Below are positions 53,968 through 64,000 of a stretch of 64,000 nucleotides of DNA, one piece after another; position 1 is the stretch's first letter; each line of letters opens with the position of its first letter. The notes below the pieces were generated by a model. It was not told the DNA's origin. It was given only the letters and a program-made list of their open reading frames with translations, and made no database searches. The position numbers were made by a program, and so were the translations under genes. Source of the stretch: Phytopythium helicoides (lineage: Eukaryota; Oomycota; Peronosporomycetes; Pythiales; Pythiaceae); assembly GCA_024867545.1 (NCBI GenBank), contig JANFNE010000010.1:1054001-1118000 (forward strand), read 5' to 3'.

Positions 53968-55502
53968 CCGATGTGGGCCGTCGGCAGCGAAGCGAGCAGT
54001 GCAAGTTGAAGCATTTGGTGTCCATAAGTTAGATAAATATGGAAATGACTGTAGTCGGAATCGTACATTGTCTTTGGAGGTATCAGATCATCGCTCCCCG
54101 CTTGACTGACATTGAAGGCGTCAGTCTGCGAAACTTCCACGTCGAAGTGGTGGCGACCTGTCGACAGCGAGCGCCTATACAAAAGCCGAGTCAACTCGGG
54201 GGGCCAGTCTGGTCTCTTCAATACAGTTGTCCAGTCATTTCCTTGACGCATGTGCTGAGCTGAAGCTGCTGGATGATCAGTGATCCGCACAGCTGCCTGC
54301 GAGCAAAGCTCCCAATGCTCTCTGCATTGGAGACGCGGAGGGATGAGATCTCATGGCGTGCTTCCTTGTAGAAGACGCCCAACCACGCAGCTACTATGTA
54401 TCTTTGGGGGTGGACGCTCGCAGGTTCTCTTGTGAGCGCAGGCAGCTGATGCGGCGGCGACTGGTTCTGGAAGGCTCGGCGAGAGAGAGAGGAGAGGCCG
54501 GGCCGATGGTTTATGTCCAGTTTTCGTTCGGTCTCTGCAAGTTGGTGCCAGGGGCGGGAAAATGAATCGTCGGCGCGCATCTCCAGTCGCGGCTGAATGC
54601 TGGGCGGATGGCGTGACGGGATTCGCTGAAAAGCTGTTTGGCGCATTGTGATTGGTGGAAAGGCCAGTCAAACAGAGACACGACTGAGCACTTCCCATCG
54701 ATTCGACGGTTCGCTTCAACCACGCGCAGAGCCTGGGCGTGGCGGGCGGCTCGCGGCTGCTACTTTTGCGCGGCGATTTCTGCGCGGGATCGCGCCCCGC
54801 ACGATCTCGACGCGCCTGTACAGGTGCACGCACCGCAGCGCAAGCGGTGTCGCGCATCAAGTCGGTGATTGGAATTTTCGCCCGGCTGTGTGTGGCTGTG
54901 TGTTTCCGCTCGCTTGACATGTCAAACCGCTGCCACTCCGTGAGCATACAATATCAGCAAAGACGCGTCCAATGTGGCATTGGCCGATTCGAAAAAAAAC
55001 AAACAAATATACATCCATACAAAGCCCCATCGTCGCGCTGGGGGGCGCCAAGCCACCTCTAAAGCCAAAATGCCCACAGCGTGCCCATTGTTATCTGAAT
55101 TGCGTGGCCTTCGCAAAAATCTTTTCTGTTTCTTTTTTGTTGAAGTTGGAGGCGTGCAGCGCCGGGCCCTCGACTGGATTTGTGACCAATCGCCGCGCTC
55201 GCCCGCCGCTCACCACTCAAACGATACGCCAATCTGCACTTCAACACGCGGCGGAAGTGTTTAAAACACCTTGGCCCAGCTTCGACGTGGCCGCCCCGCA
55301 CCTTCTCCCCCTACAAACCGCGAGAGGATCGGCTAGTCGTCGCGTCGTCATCCCCTAATCGCGGGTTGTTTTAAACACTTCCCCCACATTGCAGCCACCT
55401 GGCGTGGTCCGGAGGTACAGTGCCGGGTTCCCCTCGCTTCCCCTCACTCGCCCACATCGCCTCTGGCCGACGCGTCCGTGGCTGCTCTCCCTCCCCGCCG
55501 CC
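53968..55502. other. Spacer, no gene supported
   Basis: Open frames on both strands (for example 54351-54947) have no domains and unbalanced composition. The 3' part should hold the promoter of the gene at 55503. Confidence 0.5.
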
Positions 55503-56807
55503 ATGGACATGAAGTCGCTCATCCACCAGCCGCCGACGGCCCAGGCGCCCGCACAGGCGCCGGCCGCCAACCTCCCGGGGCTGCGCGCGCAGTTTCCGAG
55601 CGTGAGGCTGCCGCTGCTGCGCCCGCCGTCGGCCGACGCGCCACCTGGCGCCGCGCCGCCGGTCGCTGGGGGAGACGCGCGCCGCTCGCCGCCGCTGGCG
55701 CCGCTGCGCTTCATCATCCCGTCGACGTCCTCGTCGGGCTCCACGTCGACGACGTCCACGACGTTCGCCAACTCGTACGGCCGCGACCTGGACGCTGCGC
55801 GTCTGCTCTACAACTCGCAGGCCGCCGCGAACGAGGAGGCGTACGCGCGCGAGAACGCCGTGGCCATCCGCCCGTCGCCCGCGTCGTCACGCTCGGGCTC
55901 GCCCACAGCCGCCTACGCCGCCAAGAGCGACTTGGGCATGGAGGACGACGTCATGGGCCTCACAGCCGCCAAGCTCAAGCAGATGAAGAAGGTGACGCCC
56001 AAGCGCAGCCGCCAGCCCAAGATGACCAACAGGTCGACCAAGAGCAAGGCCCGCCCGGGCCTCCGCAAGGGCAAGTGGACCGAGGAAGAGTCGCGCTACG
56101 CGGCCCAGCTCACCAACTACTTCAAGGAGGGGCTGCTCCCCATCGAACGCGGCACCATGCTGCGCCTGTATCTGTCCCAGAAGCTCAACTGCGAGCCGAT
56201 GCGCATCACCAAGAAGTTCACGGGCGGCGAGTGTATCGGCAAGCAGGTCTTCCGGCCGTGCAGCCCGACGCCCGACGCGCGCGTCCGCATGATGCAGGCG
56301 CAGCTCGAGCTTGTGGCCCTCGAGGCCGCGTTCATCAAGCGACTCAAGGAGAACCGGGAAGAGACTCCAGCCGCCATCGAGGAGCTCGAGGCGAACGCCG
56401 CCTCCTCCGCCCTCGTCACCAGCAACATGCACGCCGCCTTCGACCGGTCGGGGCAGTACCGGCACGACCGCAACGAGTACCGGCTCGAGCGAGCCCCCGC
56501 GGCTGCAGGCGAAGGCGACGTTGACGATGCAGGTGCGGTGGGGCTTCTCCTGGACTTTTTCTACAAGGCGAACCGGAACGACAAGGAGAACGACGGCAAG
56601 AAGGCGGCGAACCCACAGCCTGCGCAGCCCAAGGCGTCGTCGTCGCCCGTCAAGAAGGAGGTCGTCGAGTCGGACGAGATCGAGGAGAAGGACCCAGTGG
56701 AGAACTCGCCAACCAAGCGGATCCGTGCGCTGTCAATCAGCAATTTCCCCAACGACTCGGCGGCGTCCAAGCGCTCGCGCGTGGGGTCGTTCACCGTATG
56801 CGCGTGA
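55503..56807 (+). CDS. Stramenopile-type putative DNA-binding/nuclear protein
   Basis: The 434-residue product starts MDMKSLIHQ and has a Pro/Ala/Ser-rich N-terminus. A basic linker (KKVTPKRSRQPKMTNRSTK) leads into a conserved block at residues ~186-250: LRKGKWTEEESRYAAQLTNY, then FKEGLLPIERGTMLRLYL, LNCEPMRITKKF and IGKQVFRP. The opening KGKWTEEE resembles a Myb/SANT first helix, but the rest is a pattern I know only from oomycete and diatom proteins. The acidic C-terminus contains KRIRALSISNF and SKRSRVGSF, possible nuclear signals or phosphosites. A nuclear, probably transcription-related role is inferred. No introns or breaks. Confidence 0.65.
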   Translation: MDMKSLIHQPPTAQAPAQAPAANLPGLRAQFPSVRLPLLRPPSADAPPGAAPPVAGGDARRSPPLAPLRFIIPSTSSSGSTSTTSTTFANSYGRDLDAARLLYNSQAAANEEAYARENAVAIRPSPASSRSGSPTAAYAAKSDLGMEDDVMGLTAAKLKQMKKVTPKRSRQPKMTNRSTKSKARPGLRKGKWTEEESRYAAQLTNYFKEGLLPIERGTMLRLYLSQKLNCEPMRITKKFTGGECIGKQVFRPCSPTPDARVRMMQAQLELVALEAAFIKRLKENREETPAAIEELEANAASSALVTSNMHAAFDRSGQYRHDRNEYRLERAPAAAGEGDVDDAGAVGLLLDFFYKANRNDKENDGKKAANPQPAQPKASSSPVKKEVVESDEIEEKDPVENSPTKRIRALSISNFPNDSAASKRSRVGSFTVCA

Positions 56808-57279
56808 GCGTGTTGCGTGTGCTAGCAACGCACGACGCCGTGCGGAGGAGGAAGAGATTTATCTATGATGTCGGACTTATGGTATTGCTGCTACTACTAC
56901 TAGAGTCGCCCCGCGCCAACGTTTTTTGCCATGGCGGGGCGCACGCGACGCAGGACTCGGATAGGCAGGAGGATCGGTAGATAGAGAACAACATACACAC
57001 ACCGCCCATGAGAGTTGAATCAAGCACCAAAGAGGAGCTGCTCGATCGGTACCTACTTCACCTACTGTAGAAGACGGCGTGCAAAGCCTGGGTTGTCTCA
57101 GTTGCCTCGACATTGAAGTGGCGCGCGATTGCGCAGTCGCCGGTGTTGAAGTCGTCCAAGCCCGTTCAGTGTCTCAAATGTTGCGCGAAGGTAGCGACAG
57201 GCGTCGTGACGCGTCGAAAAGATTGCTTCCCTCGATGCCATACAAAGCTCAAGTCAAACGCACCTCTCGGGCAGCCATC
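56808..57279. other. Spacer before the permease gene
   Basis: Contains the 3' flank of the upstream gene and the likely promoter of the permease. The permease frame is open back to 57079, but the extension lacks membrane or domain character. Confidence 0.5.
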
Positions 57280-59613
57280 ATGGACCCGCTGCGCGCGTCG
57301 CTGCTGGCCGACGACGGCGCCGCGCGCTACTCGGCCGCGTCGCCCACGCAGGCGCTCATGCCGTGGCTGTACGCGTCCGCTCCGCCCTCTAGGCGCGCGG
57401 CCAAGCGCGAGGACGCGCCGCCTCCGACGGAGCTGGTGGCTGGCGCGCAGGAGCTCAAGGAGACGCGCGCGAGGCTCGACACGCCGCACCACGCGCTGCT
57501 GGGCGAGTGGCGCGCCACGGCCATTTGCGGCAACGACATTCTGGCCAGCGTGCTCTACTCGACGGGGCTCGTGGCGGCTAAGGCCGGCAAGCTCACTCCG
57601 TTCGCGCAGGTGCTGGTCTCGGCTGTGCTCTACTGCTTCCGCGCCATCTACGAGGAAGCCGTGACCGCCGTCCCGCTCAACGGCGGGTCCTACAACGTGC
57701 TGCTCAACTCGACATCCAAGCGAGTCGCCGCCGTGGCGGCGGCGCTCGGCATCATCTCGTACCTCGCCACGGGCGTCGTGTCGGCCACCTCGGCGCTGCA
57801 CTACCTCAACTCGACGCAGTTCGTCTCGGCCTCGGTCGTCCAAGGATCCGTCGGGCTTTTGCTTGCGTTTGCAGTGCTGTCGTTGATTGGCATTGGAGAG
57901 AGTGCAGCCGTGGCGCTCATCATTTTTATTGGCCATGTGGTCACGCTCGCGCTACTGGCGGCGTGCTCTATCTACTTTGTCGTGGCGCACGACCAAGGCC
58001 AGACATTCATTGCGAACTGGCACATGCCGCTGCCACCCGTGCAGATCGCAGCGCCGGATCCTGATCTGCTCAATGCATCGATGGTGAATGACACGCTGCT
58101 TGGTACAAGTGAGGCAGCGCTGCTAACGAACAGCACCTTCATTACGGACGAGGACAAAATACTGCACGGCACCGTCTTCACGGCGCTTTTCTTTGGCTTC
58201 TCTTCTGCAATGCTCGGTATCACAGGCTTTGAGACGTCAGCTCAGTTTGTGGAACAGCAGAAGCCCGGCGTGTTCCGAAAGACACTGCGCAACATGTGGG
58301 CGCTCGCGACTCTCTTCAATGTGTCGCTTTCGGTGCTCGCGCTCGCTGTTCTTCCACTCGAGGTCATTTACGGGGGCGATGCCACCGATTTAGAAGGGAA
58401 AGGCAACGATGTGGTGCTCGCTGAGATGGCACGGAAAGCTGCAGGTGACTGGCTTGCTCGATGGGTGTCTTTGGACGCATTTATCGTGCTTGCTGGAGGT
58501 GTGCTTACCTCCTATGTGGGGATTACTGGACTAGTTCGACGACTCTCGGGCGACCGCGTGCTCCCAGCTTTTTTGGCCGGCACCAACTCGTGGCGAGGCA
58601 CCAACCACAACATCATTCTGCTCTTCTTCGTCGCACAAGCGAGTCTGGTGGTGTGGCTAGATGCCGATTCTTCTGCGTTGGCAGGTGTTTTTACCCTCGC
58701 ATTCCTTGCGGTGATGGCGCTATTCGCTGCCGGTTGCATGCTGTTGAAGTTGAAGCGAGACGAAATCCCTCGGGACGTGAGAGCATCATGGGCGAGCTGC
58801 ATCATTGGACTCGCCATGGTACTCGCGGGATTGGCTGGGAATTTGCTGTCGAACCCATCGATCTTCTCGTACTTTGCCCTTTACTTTTCAGCACTTGCTG
58901 GAGTGATGTTGCTCATGCTGGAGCGCGTGGTGTTGTTGCGAGTTCTCTTGCACATTCTGCGTCGAGTTTGTCCGTCAAGAACTGCCAGAAAGAAGGCGAA
59001 GTGGAAGTGGTTCGATTGTTTCTACCGAGGTGTCACCACCGAGACTCCTCATCAGGAACAGCAGCAGCGTGAGAAGCTCGTGAAGAGAGACGAGGAGGAA
59101 GAGGAGGAAGGAGAGGACGCGTCATACTACCGCAGCACAGGTGCTATCGGTGGACAGACGATTGCGGCTGTGCTCCGAGCAATTCACCTTCCGCCCATTG
59201 TGTTCTTCTGCAAGCGACCAGAGCTTGCGGTGCTGAACAAGGCAGTGCTGTACGTGCGCAAGAACGAACAGACCCACAACCTGCGGATCGTGCACGTCCG
59301 CGCATCCAACGAGGTAGATGACGATAGATCAAGCCGAAACAGTGGCCACGAGGCCATTGAGGTGGGTTCCAAGAGCCAAGACGAAGTCGTCGAGGAGTTG
59401 CGCGTCATGGTCGCCGTCCTCGACCGGATGTACCCTAAGCTCCGCATCGAGCTCGTGGACGTGCGTGCCCCAGGCGGTCGCTTTGACCAAGCACTGGTCA
59501 CGTGGCTCTCGACCGAAATGGGCGTCCCCGCCAACATGATGTTCATCCGCCAGCCAAGCAACGCGCGCATCCACCGCGTCGCTGCCCTCGGCGTGCGGGT
59601 CATCACCGGGTGA
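57280..59613 (+). CDS. APC-superfamily amino acid permease with a cytosolic USP-like tail
   Basis: The 777-residue product begins MDPLRASLLADDGA. After a cytosolic N-terminus, the first helix region reads ALLGEWRATAICGNDILASVLY, then about twelve helices follow, including FRAIYEEAVTAVPLNGGSYN, where the E-x-x-x-A-x-P-x-x-G-G pattern is a hallmark of APC carriers, and FFGFSSAMLGITGFETSAQF. A loop with several Asn-X-Ser/Thr sites lies between. A Glu-rich linker (EEEEEEGED) leads to a C-terminal domain of about 150 residues (LRIVHVRASNE; RIELVDVRAPGG) resembling a universal-stress/ATP-binding fold, a fusion also seen in other APC carriers. Likely an amino acid/H+ symporter in plasma or endomembranes. 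The frame is intact. Confidence 0.85.
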   Translation: MDPLRASLLADDGAARYSAASPTQALMPWLYASAPPSRRAAKREDAPPPTELVAGAQELKETRARLDTPHHALLGEWRATAICGNDILASVLYSTGLVAAKAGKLTPFAQVLVSAVLYCFRAIYEEAVTAVPLNGGSYNVLLNSTSKRVAAVAAALGIISYLATGVVSATSALHYLNSTQFVSASVVQGSVGLLLAFAVLSLIGIGESAAVALIIFIGHVVTLALLAACSIYFVVAHDQGQTFIANWHMPLPPVQIAAPDPDLLNASMVNDTLLGTSEAALLTNSTFITDEDKILHGTVFTALFFGFSSAMLGITGFETSAQFVEQQKPGVFRKTLRNMWALATLFNVSLSVLALAVLPLEVIYGGDATDLEGKGNDVVLAEMARKAAGDWLARWVSLDAFIVLAGGVLTSYVGITGLVRRLSGDRVLPAFLAGTNSWRGTNHNIILLFFVAQASLVVWLDADSSALAGVFTLAFLAVMALFAAGCMLLKLKRDEIPRDVRASWASCIIGLAMVLAGLAGNLLSNPSIFSYFALYFSALAGVMLLMLERVVLLRVLLHILRRVCPSRTARKKAKWKWFDCFYRGVTTETPHQEQQQREKLVKRDEEEEEEGEDASYYRSTGAIGGQTIAAVLRAIHLPPIVFFCKRPELAVLNKAVLYVRKNEQTHNLRIVHVRASNEVDDDRSSRNSGHEAIEVGSKSQDEVVEELRVMVAVLDRMYPKLRIELVDVRAPGGRFDQALVTWLSTEMGVPANMMFIRQPSNARIHRVAALGVRVITG

Positions 59614-59721
59614 AGCCATCCCCACCTCAGTCTCCATTGGATAGATCGTGTAAATAGACGCAAAATCAATACAGACGCATTTTGCAAATTTGCACCCAGC
59701 GCAACACAACACCCGAGCGCC

Positions 59722-60972
59722 ATGGAGTACGCCAAGAGTGTGGTAGGTTCCCCTTTTGCTGCGGCTCCTAGCGCTCTTCAGGGGCCTCAGCTCACGCCTC
59801 GCTTGTCTGTGGACTGTTCAGCACCACGCGCTGCGTCCAAAGTCGTTGTTCGCGGCGCTTGTGCCCGTCGGGATCTCGCTCAGTCTGCTGCGCATTTCTC
59901 ATGGTGAGATCGCAGTCTCGGCGACTCTGCTTGGCTTTGACCTCCCTGCTGACTTTTGAGCGCAGCTATCTCGCTGCTGCGCGTGGATGTCGCCGCTACG
60001 ATTGTGTTCGCGGTGCTCGTGCAGCTGATGGCGAACCTCAACGCCGTCTACAGCTCCTTTCGGCGGTCTCTGAGGCCAGTGACGACTGCGGCTGCAACCG
60101 AAGATCACCACGGCCACAGCCACGGACAGGCATCTCAACCCAAGATCGTCATCAAGTAGGTGCACCAGCCTCAAGTGCTATTCGTGCGAGTCGAATGCTG
60201 ATCAGGGCGTATGACTTGCAGCCTTCTCTCGCAAACACAGGTGCAGCGCTGGTCGTATCTGTTCTTCGTCTTGCTGCTCGCGGTGCCGCTTGCCGTCCAC
60301 TTCATCGAAGGCAAGTCTACTACCGCCACCGGAGGAGCGTTGCTCATCGCTTTTTCGGCGCTCGTCTACTGTCGGCGTCAATCGTCGACTTCTCTACCGC
60401 CGGTGAAGTCTCGCAAGGCCCCGCCTCCTTCAAAGCTGTCGCTGCCTTGGACGATCCCGGGGCTGGAAGAGGCTGTGGTTGCAACCGCCGCTGGCCCGTT
60501 GGCAATTATCGGCACGCATTTCTATATTGTTGACTACCCCCTTGAGTCGCCTCTGTCGGTGCTCAGGTTGCTTCCGATTCCCGCAGTGCTATACTCGATT
60601 GCCGTCATGAACTTCACGTGGGCATACCTCATCGTTTCGAGCTGCAAAGATGCGCCGTTCGCGCGCATGATGCCGGGCCCTGCAACTAGTGCATCGATTG
60701 GCCTCCGCCTGGGACTCAAGCACTGTTTCCAGTTATTCCTCCTGCTCATCGTTAGCAGCTATGCACTTGTGAGCTTCTTCGCGCTGATGATGGGGCACCT
60801 CCCGAACGCATTGCTGCTCGTGACGATGGAAAAGGTGAAGGACATCAGCGATGCATTCCGTGAAGAGCAATTGCACGATCTGCCGGACCGGGTTGCCAAG
60901 CTTGGTGGTTTCTTGGGTGTTGCCCTTATCATCTCCATCAACGTGAGCGCTTCCTTGATTCTCGGCAAGTGA
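59722..60972 (+). CDS. UbiA/MenA-like membrane protein without the usual Asp motifs
   Basis: The coding parts are split by small introns: 59904-59965 and 60160-60240 fit GT-AG rules, and one more near 59738-59781 is uncertain. The protein reads HALRPKSLFAALVPVGISLS, ISLLRVDVAATIVFAVLVQL followed by MANLNAVYSSFRR, then WSYLFFVLLLAVPLAV and EEAVVATAAGPLAIIGTHFY, then FQLFLLLIVSSYALVSFFAL with a final helix. Order and local sequence resemble MenA/UBIAD1-type prenyltransferases. The N-x-x-x-D and second Asp-rich motifs that bind the diphosphate are not present (MANLNAVYSS and MNFTWAYLIVSSCKD occupy those places). A TAG (60157-60159) ends exon 2 directly before the donor. It may be a relative with another role or a decayed gene. 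Confidence 0.5.
59904..59965 (+). other. Intron in the UbiA/MenA-like gene
   Basis: It begins GTGAGA and ends GCGCAG, 62 nt. Splicing joins LLRISH to AISLLRVDV in frame. Confidence 0.7.
60160..60240 (+). other. Probable intron in the UbiA/MenA-like gene
   Basis: It begins GTGCAC and ends ACACAG, 81 nt. The codon before the donor is TAG where CAG would keep the protein going into VQRWSYLFF. Confidence 0.5.
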
Positions 60973-61084
60973 TCGCCAGTGCTTTGGCCAACAAGAATCC
61001 AATCAACACTCAAAAATGTCACTTTAAGAGTTTTTCAGTGTTAGCAAGTCGTAACTTTGATACAGAATGGATAGAGCGCTTCCG

Positions 61085-62817
61085 TCATGGAGTTGATGCG
61101 TCACTACGCCTTTCACCCCGCGCTGAGCTTTTCCACAATAGACGAAAGAACGCACGGGCCACGGTGAATGATACCCGAGCAGGCTTTGGTGGCGCCGAGG
61201 AACCGGGGGAGCTCCCAGCGCTCTTTGGTGCAGATGAAGCAAACCCAAAGCCTTTGCTCCTACTTGGAGGAGTGGCGTCTGCGCTGTCGTCATCGTTCTC
61301 CTTCACAGTAGCAGCGACGTGACTGATACGATCAATGAGCCAACTGTGCCACTCAAGGAATGGGACGTCCTTTTGCACAATCTCGCGATACCACATGTCG
61401 ATTGTGAAGCGGCTAGACGTGCTGAAGCAGCGCTCGTGGAGCTTGTTTTCGTGAATAATGCTGAGAGCTGTTAGATGGAAGTAGTGGTGCAGCTTCGTGT
61501 GTGTCTCGACGTCTGTGGGAGTCAGTGCGTGACGTTCGCCGTCAGGGGAAACACTTGTGGAAGGGAAGGCCGAGTAGGAGCCACTCGCAGCAATCGTGGA
61601 TGCTCTTCTCCTCCGAACGCTGCTTTGGGATCGCAACAATGGCTTTTTACTCTGTTCCGTCGACGACTCAGGCTTGGTCTCCGATGTGGCCTCTACACTC
61701 ACCAATTTTGCCTCCTCTTCGTCATCGTCGTCGTCTTCATCTTCATCGTCGTCGTCCTCAGTGTCCATGTCCACAACAGCCTCGGAGAAGTACGACACAT
61801 GCTCAAGTAGCGAAAGCTCGCGTTGGAGGCGAGTACTCTTTGCTTCAGCCGTCAGCAGCGCTTCCCGCAGCGAACTGTTGTCAACTCGAAGTGCTGCCAG
61901 CTCGTCGCCGAGCCGAGCGACCTCCTTCTCCTTCTCTATCATCCGTTGAGCCTCCTCCTGCTGCTCCTTTGCCCGCCGCTTGGCATCGGTCTCAAGCTGC
62001 GAGATCGTCCGTACCAGCCGCGCTTGGTCCTGCTCAAGCCGCTCGACCATCTCAAGGTTCCTGCGCGCAGCCACGGCCTCGCTCACGTGCGCCTGCTCCT
62101 GCTCGCGCATAGCCGCCGCCTTCCACGCCCGCAGCGCCGTGATTGTGGCCTTCTGTGCCTCGTTCTCGGCCTCCAGCGCCTCAACCTGCTGCTCCATGCG
62201 CGACAGCATGACCGCAGTCTGCTCGTCCTTCTTGACGGCCTTGGAGTCATTGGCCGCGAGCGCCTCCAGGCGCTCACACAGCGCGGCCTTGTCGTCCTCT
62301 GCGCGCGCGACTCGTCGCCGCCAGTGCTCCATCTCGAGCATTGCGTGCTCGTGGCGGCGGCGGAAGGCGTCTCGCTCGGCCGCGAGCTCGTCCGTCTCGG
62401 TCTCCAGCCGGATCTGCAGCGTCGCCACCTGCAGCTGCAGCTCCTCGTTGGCCTCGAGCAGCGCGAGTCCGTACTCGGCCGCCTGCCTCAGCTCCTGCGC
62501 CATCCAGCGTCAGCACAAACAGCGCCAACCGGAGCATCTCCCACAAGCGCGCCACCCACCGAGTCGCGCTTCTCCAGCTGCCGCGAGATCTTGGCGAGGC
62601 GCGGCTCGTCGCCCGCCGGCACCACCGCGATCATCCCGTCCTCGCTGCACCGGCATGTTCGGTCAGCCCTATCCGAGCTCTAACGCCGGCCCTAACGCTC
62701 GCCTCACCTCACCACGAGCTCCTCGTCGACCGCCGGGTCCGCCGCGCGCGCCTTGGCGCTCGCCGCGTGCGTGCGCTGGTTGCTGTCGGCGTCCACCGCC
62801 GCGCGGATCGGCCCCAT
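61085..62817 (-). CDS. Coiled-coil protein with a CC1-box: candidate dynein adaptor
   Basis: Three exons fit: 62817-62708, 62644-62560 and 62494-61085, with introns of 63 and 65 nt, giving 534 residues from MGPIRAAVDAD. After a short leader, exons 2-3 encode SRQLEKRDSELRQAAEYGLA followed by LLEANEELQL, which matches the CC1-box (A-A-x-x-G-x-x-L-L-E-x-N-x-x-L) by which BICD, BICDL, Spindly, HAP1 and TRAK bind dynein light intermediate chain. About 190 residues of heptad coiled coil follow, then an acidic run (EDDDDEDEDDDDDEEE), a Ser/Arg patch (RSQSSVRRRRAST) and a compact C-terminal part (FTIDMWYREIVQKDVPFLEW). The frame has no breaks. Likely links cargo to the dynein motor. Confidence 0.75.
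62495..62559 (-). other. Intron 2 of the CC1-box gene
   Basis: It begins GTGGGT and ends GGCGCAG on the minus strand, 65 nt, phase 0. Splicing joins QLEKRDS to ELRQAAEYG and completes the CC1-box helix. Confidence 0.7.
62645..62707 (-). other. Intron 1 of the CC1-box gene
   Basis: It begins GTGAGG and ends GTGCAG on the minus strand, 63 nt. Splicing yields EELVVS joined to EDGMIAVVPAGDEPR. Confidence 0.65.
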
Positions 62818-64000
62818 GTCCTGATCGCTGTGGGCGAGGCGCGCGGTCGCCTGATTAGGAAGAGGCGGCCGATGGTATGGCGCTCAGTATGGAGACCTTA
62901 GAGGCGACGCTGATTTTTTGGCCAAAAGGCGGGGAAAGCCCACAAACGGTGGGTCGGAGCGGCCAATCAGACGAGAGACGGGCTAGGGATCTTCAAGGAC
63001 GGCGAGCATGTCGTGCCCAGGCGGGACTGGATATTCAGGCAGCGCAGGGATCGAGGATCAACTCCAGGCCACTTTTTGCGCGCAACGTGGTGGCTTGTGG
63101 TACCGACAACGTAGGACTCGAGACGACCTCGACAACGGAAGGTGGCAACGACTGATGTGAGCAGACGTCCATCCTACTGTTTTACCGGCGAGCACTGAGC
63201 ACGCGTGTGAAGGCGAGGTTCGAGGCGTTTTCTTGGCACGTGAGGCTCCATTGGTTTGGTTTGCTGGGGGAAATGTGGCTTGGCGAGTTGTTGTCGCCAA
63301 TGACAACAACAGCCTTTGTGCTTGGACTGCAAGTCGGCGTCGAACACATGGCGAGAGCTGAGAGTGAGATATTATCCCTGCCGTGTCAAAGCAGACATGA
63401 GTTGTGAATTTCCGAGCTGCGGCGACGTAGCGACGGAGCCATGATGTGAATCTAACAGCCGCCCGCCCCTTACATTACCGCTGTCCAGTCCGAAACCAAG
63501 ATGAAATCAAGCGCGGCAATTGATTGACCGGGGCATCATGCTTGCCGAGGTCGCGAAGAGGTGGGCATCAATGCACTTTTGTTGGTTGAACGATTGTGCT
63601 CACAGCGGAAAAGGCTGTGAGATGGTTACATGTCTTGCCTTGTAAGCTACCAGCCTTGGATCGCTCCTACTCAGCTCAGCTAGATAGAACGCGCAAGGAC
63701 GTAAAGTTTGAGCTGAACGAACACTTCACTAGTGCTGATGCTGCGTCAGAAGCGGTGATTCTGTCGGTAAGTTTGGGCACTAACAACAAGGAAAGAGCGG
63801 TAGTTCGGTTCAACTCCACATGACATCAACAAGCTTTGGGGGAATGCAAGTGATGCGAATGGATGTTTTTGCTTGGCAACAACTACTCAATTCAAAGTCT
63901 AACTTATAGTTTCTACAGGGGGATGGCATATTTACAATCGGAGGCAGTAGCGGCAGACACCTCCGTCGTGCCCCGCAGACTCCGAGGAATGACCTGCTCC
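62818..64000. other. Terminal spacer, no gene supported
   Basis: The first part should hold the promoter of the CC1-box gene. The rest contains only short open frames without domains. The window ends before the next recognisable gene. Confidence 0.5.

Noticed and set aside
54351..55358. Overlapping frames on both strands, up to 198 codons
   Set aside because: None has a recognisable domain, and composition does not resemble neighbouring genes.
1..64000. CRISPR arrays, tRNA or rRNA genes, bacterial-type operons
   Set aside because: No regularly spaced repeats, no cloverleaf candidates I could support, and spliced eukaryotic genes throughout.

Overview
The window is nuclear DNA from an oomycete, most likely Phytophthora or a close relative. 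The evidence is GC-rich coding sequence, small GT-AG introns of 62-86 nt, initiator sites matching the oomycete core-promoter consensus (17720, 22875, 51739), a chromodomain Ty3/Gypsy element, and large PIF1-helicase and ABC-transporter families. There are no CRISPR arrays, rRNA genes or recognisable tRNA genes.

Region 1 (1-11050) is repeat-rich. A broken AWS/SET histone-methyltransferase fragment is followed by a PIF1-like helicase fragment. That helicase is split by an almost perfect Ty3/Gypsy retrotransposon (1727-10196, minus strand). The element has 317-bp LTRs differing at one base, a 5-bp target duplication (GACCG), a purine tract, a short initiator-Met-like primer site, and gag and pol joined by what looks like a textbook -1 frameshift signal. 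It also carries a long open frame on the opposite strand (2081-4561) that overlaps the 3' end of pol.

Region 2 (11500-22000) holds an LRR gene, a CLASP/TOG-like gene on the minus strand with a predicted C-terminal membrane anchor, and a single-pass membrane protein with a very acidic tail. The acidic gene is followed by a decayed partial duplicate.

Region 3 (22900-31600) is a tandem pair of ABCB (P-glycoprotein type) transporters. The first is intact. The second is a pseudogene whose last 630 bp match the first almost exactly, a sign of gene conversion; a 50-nt poly-T tract follows.

Region 4 (31600-50750) is mostly minus-strand housekeeping and surface genes: an S33-type membrane peptidase, a GH5 glycosidase with EGF-like repeats and a GPI-like tail, a four-pass membrane protein of unknown family, an OSCA/TMEM63-type channel, and a CHD-type chromatin remodeller. 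A TPR-TMEM33/Pom33 fusion lies on the plus strand.

Region 5 (50750-64000) carries an NTF2-like protein, two lineage-restricted unknowns, an APC-type amino-acid permease, a UbiA/MenA-like membrane protein lacking the usual Asp motifs, and a coiled-coil protein with a clear CC1-box of dynein adaptors.

Many conserved genes contain single-base indels or one nonsense codon (about 20 in total), while neighbours of similar size are intact. Some of these are probably consensus errors in the assembly; others, as in the second ABC gene, look like real decay.
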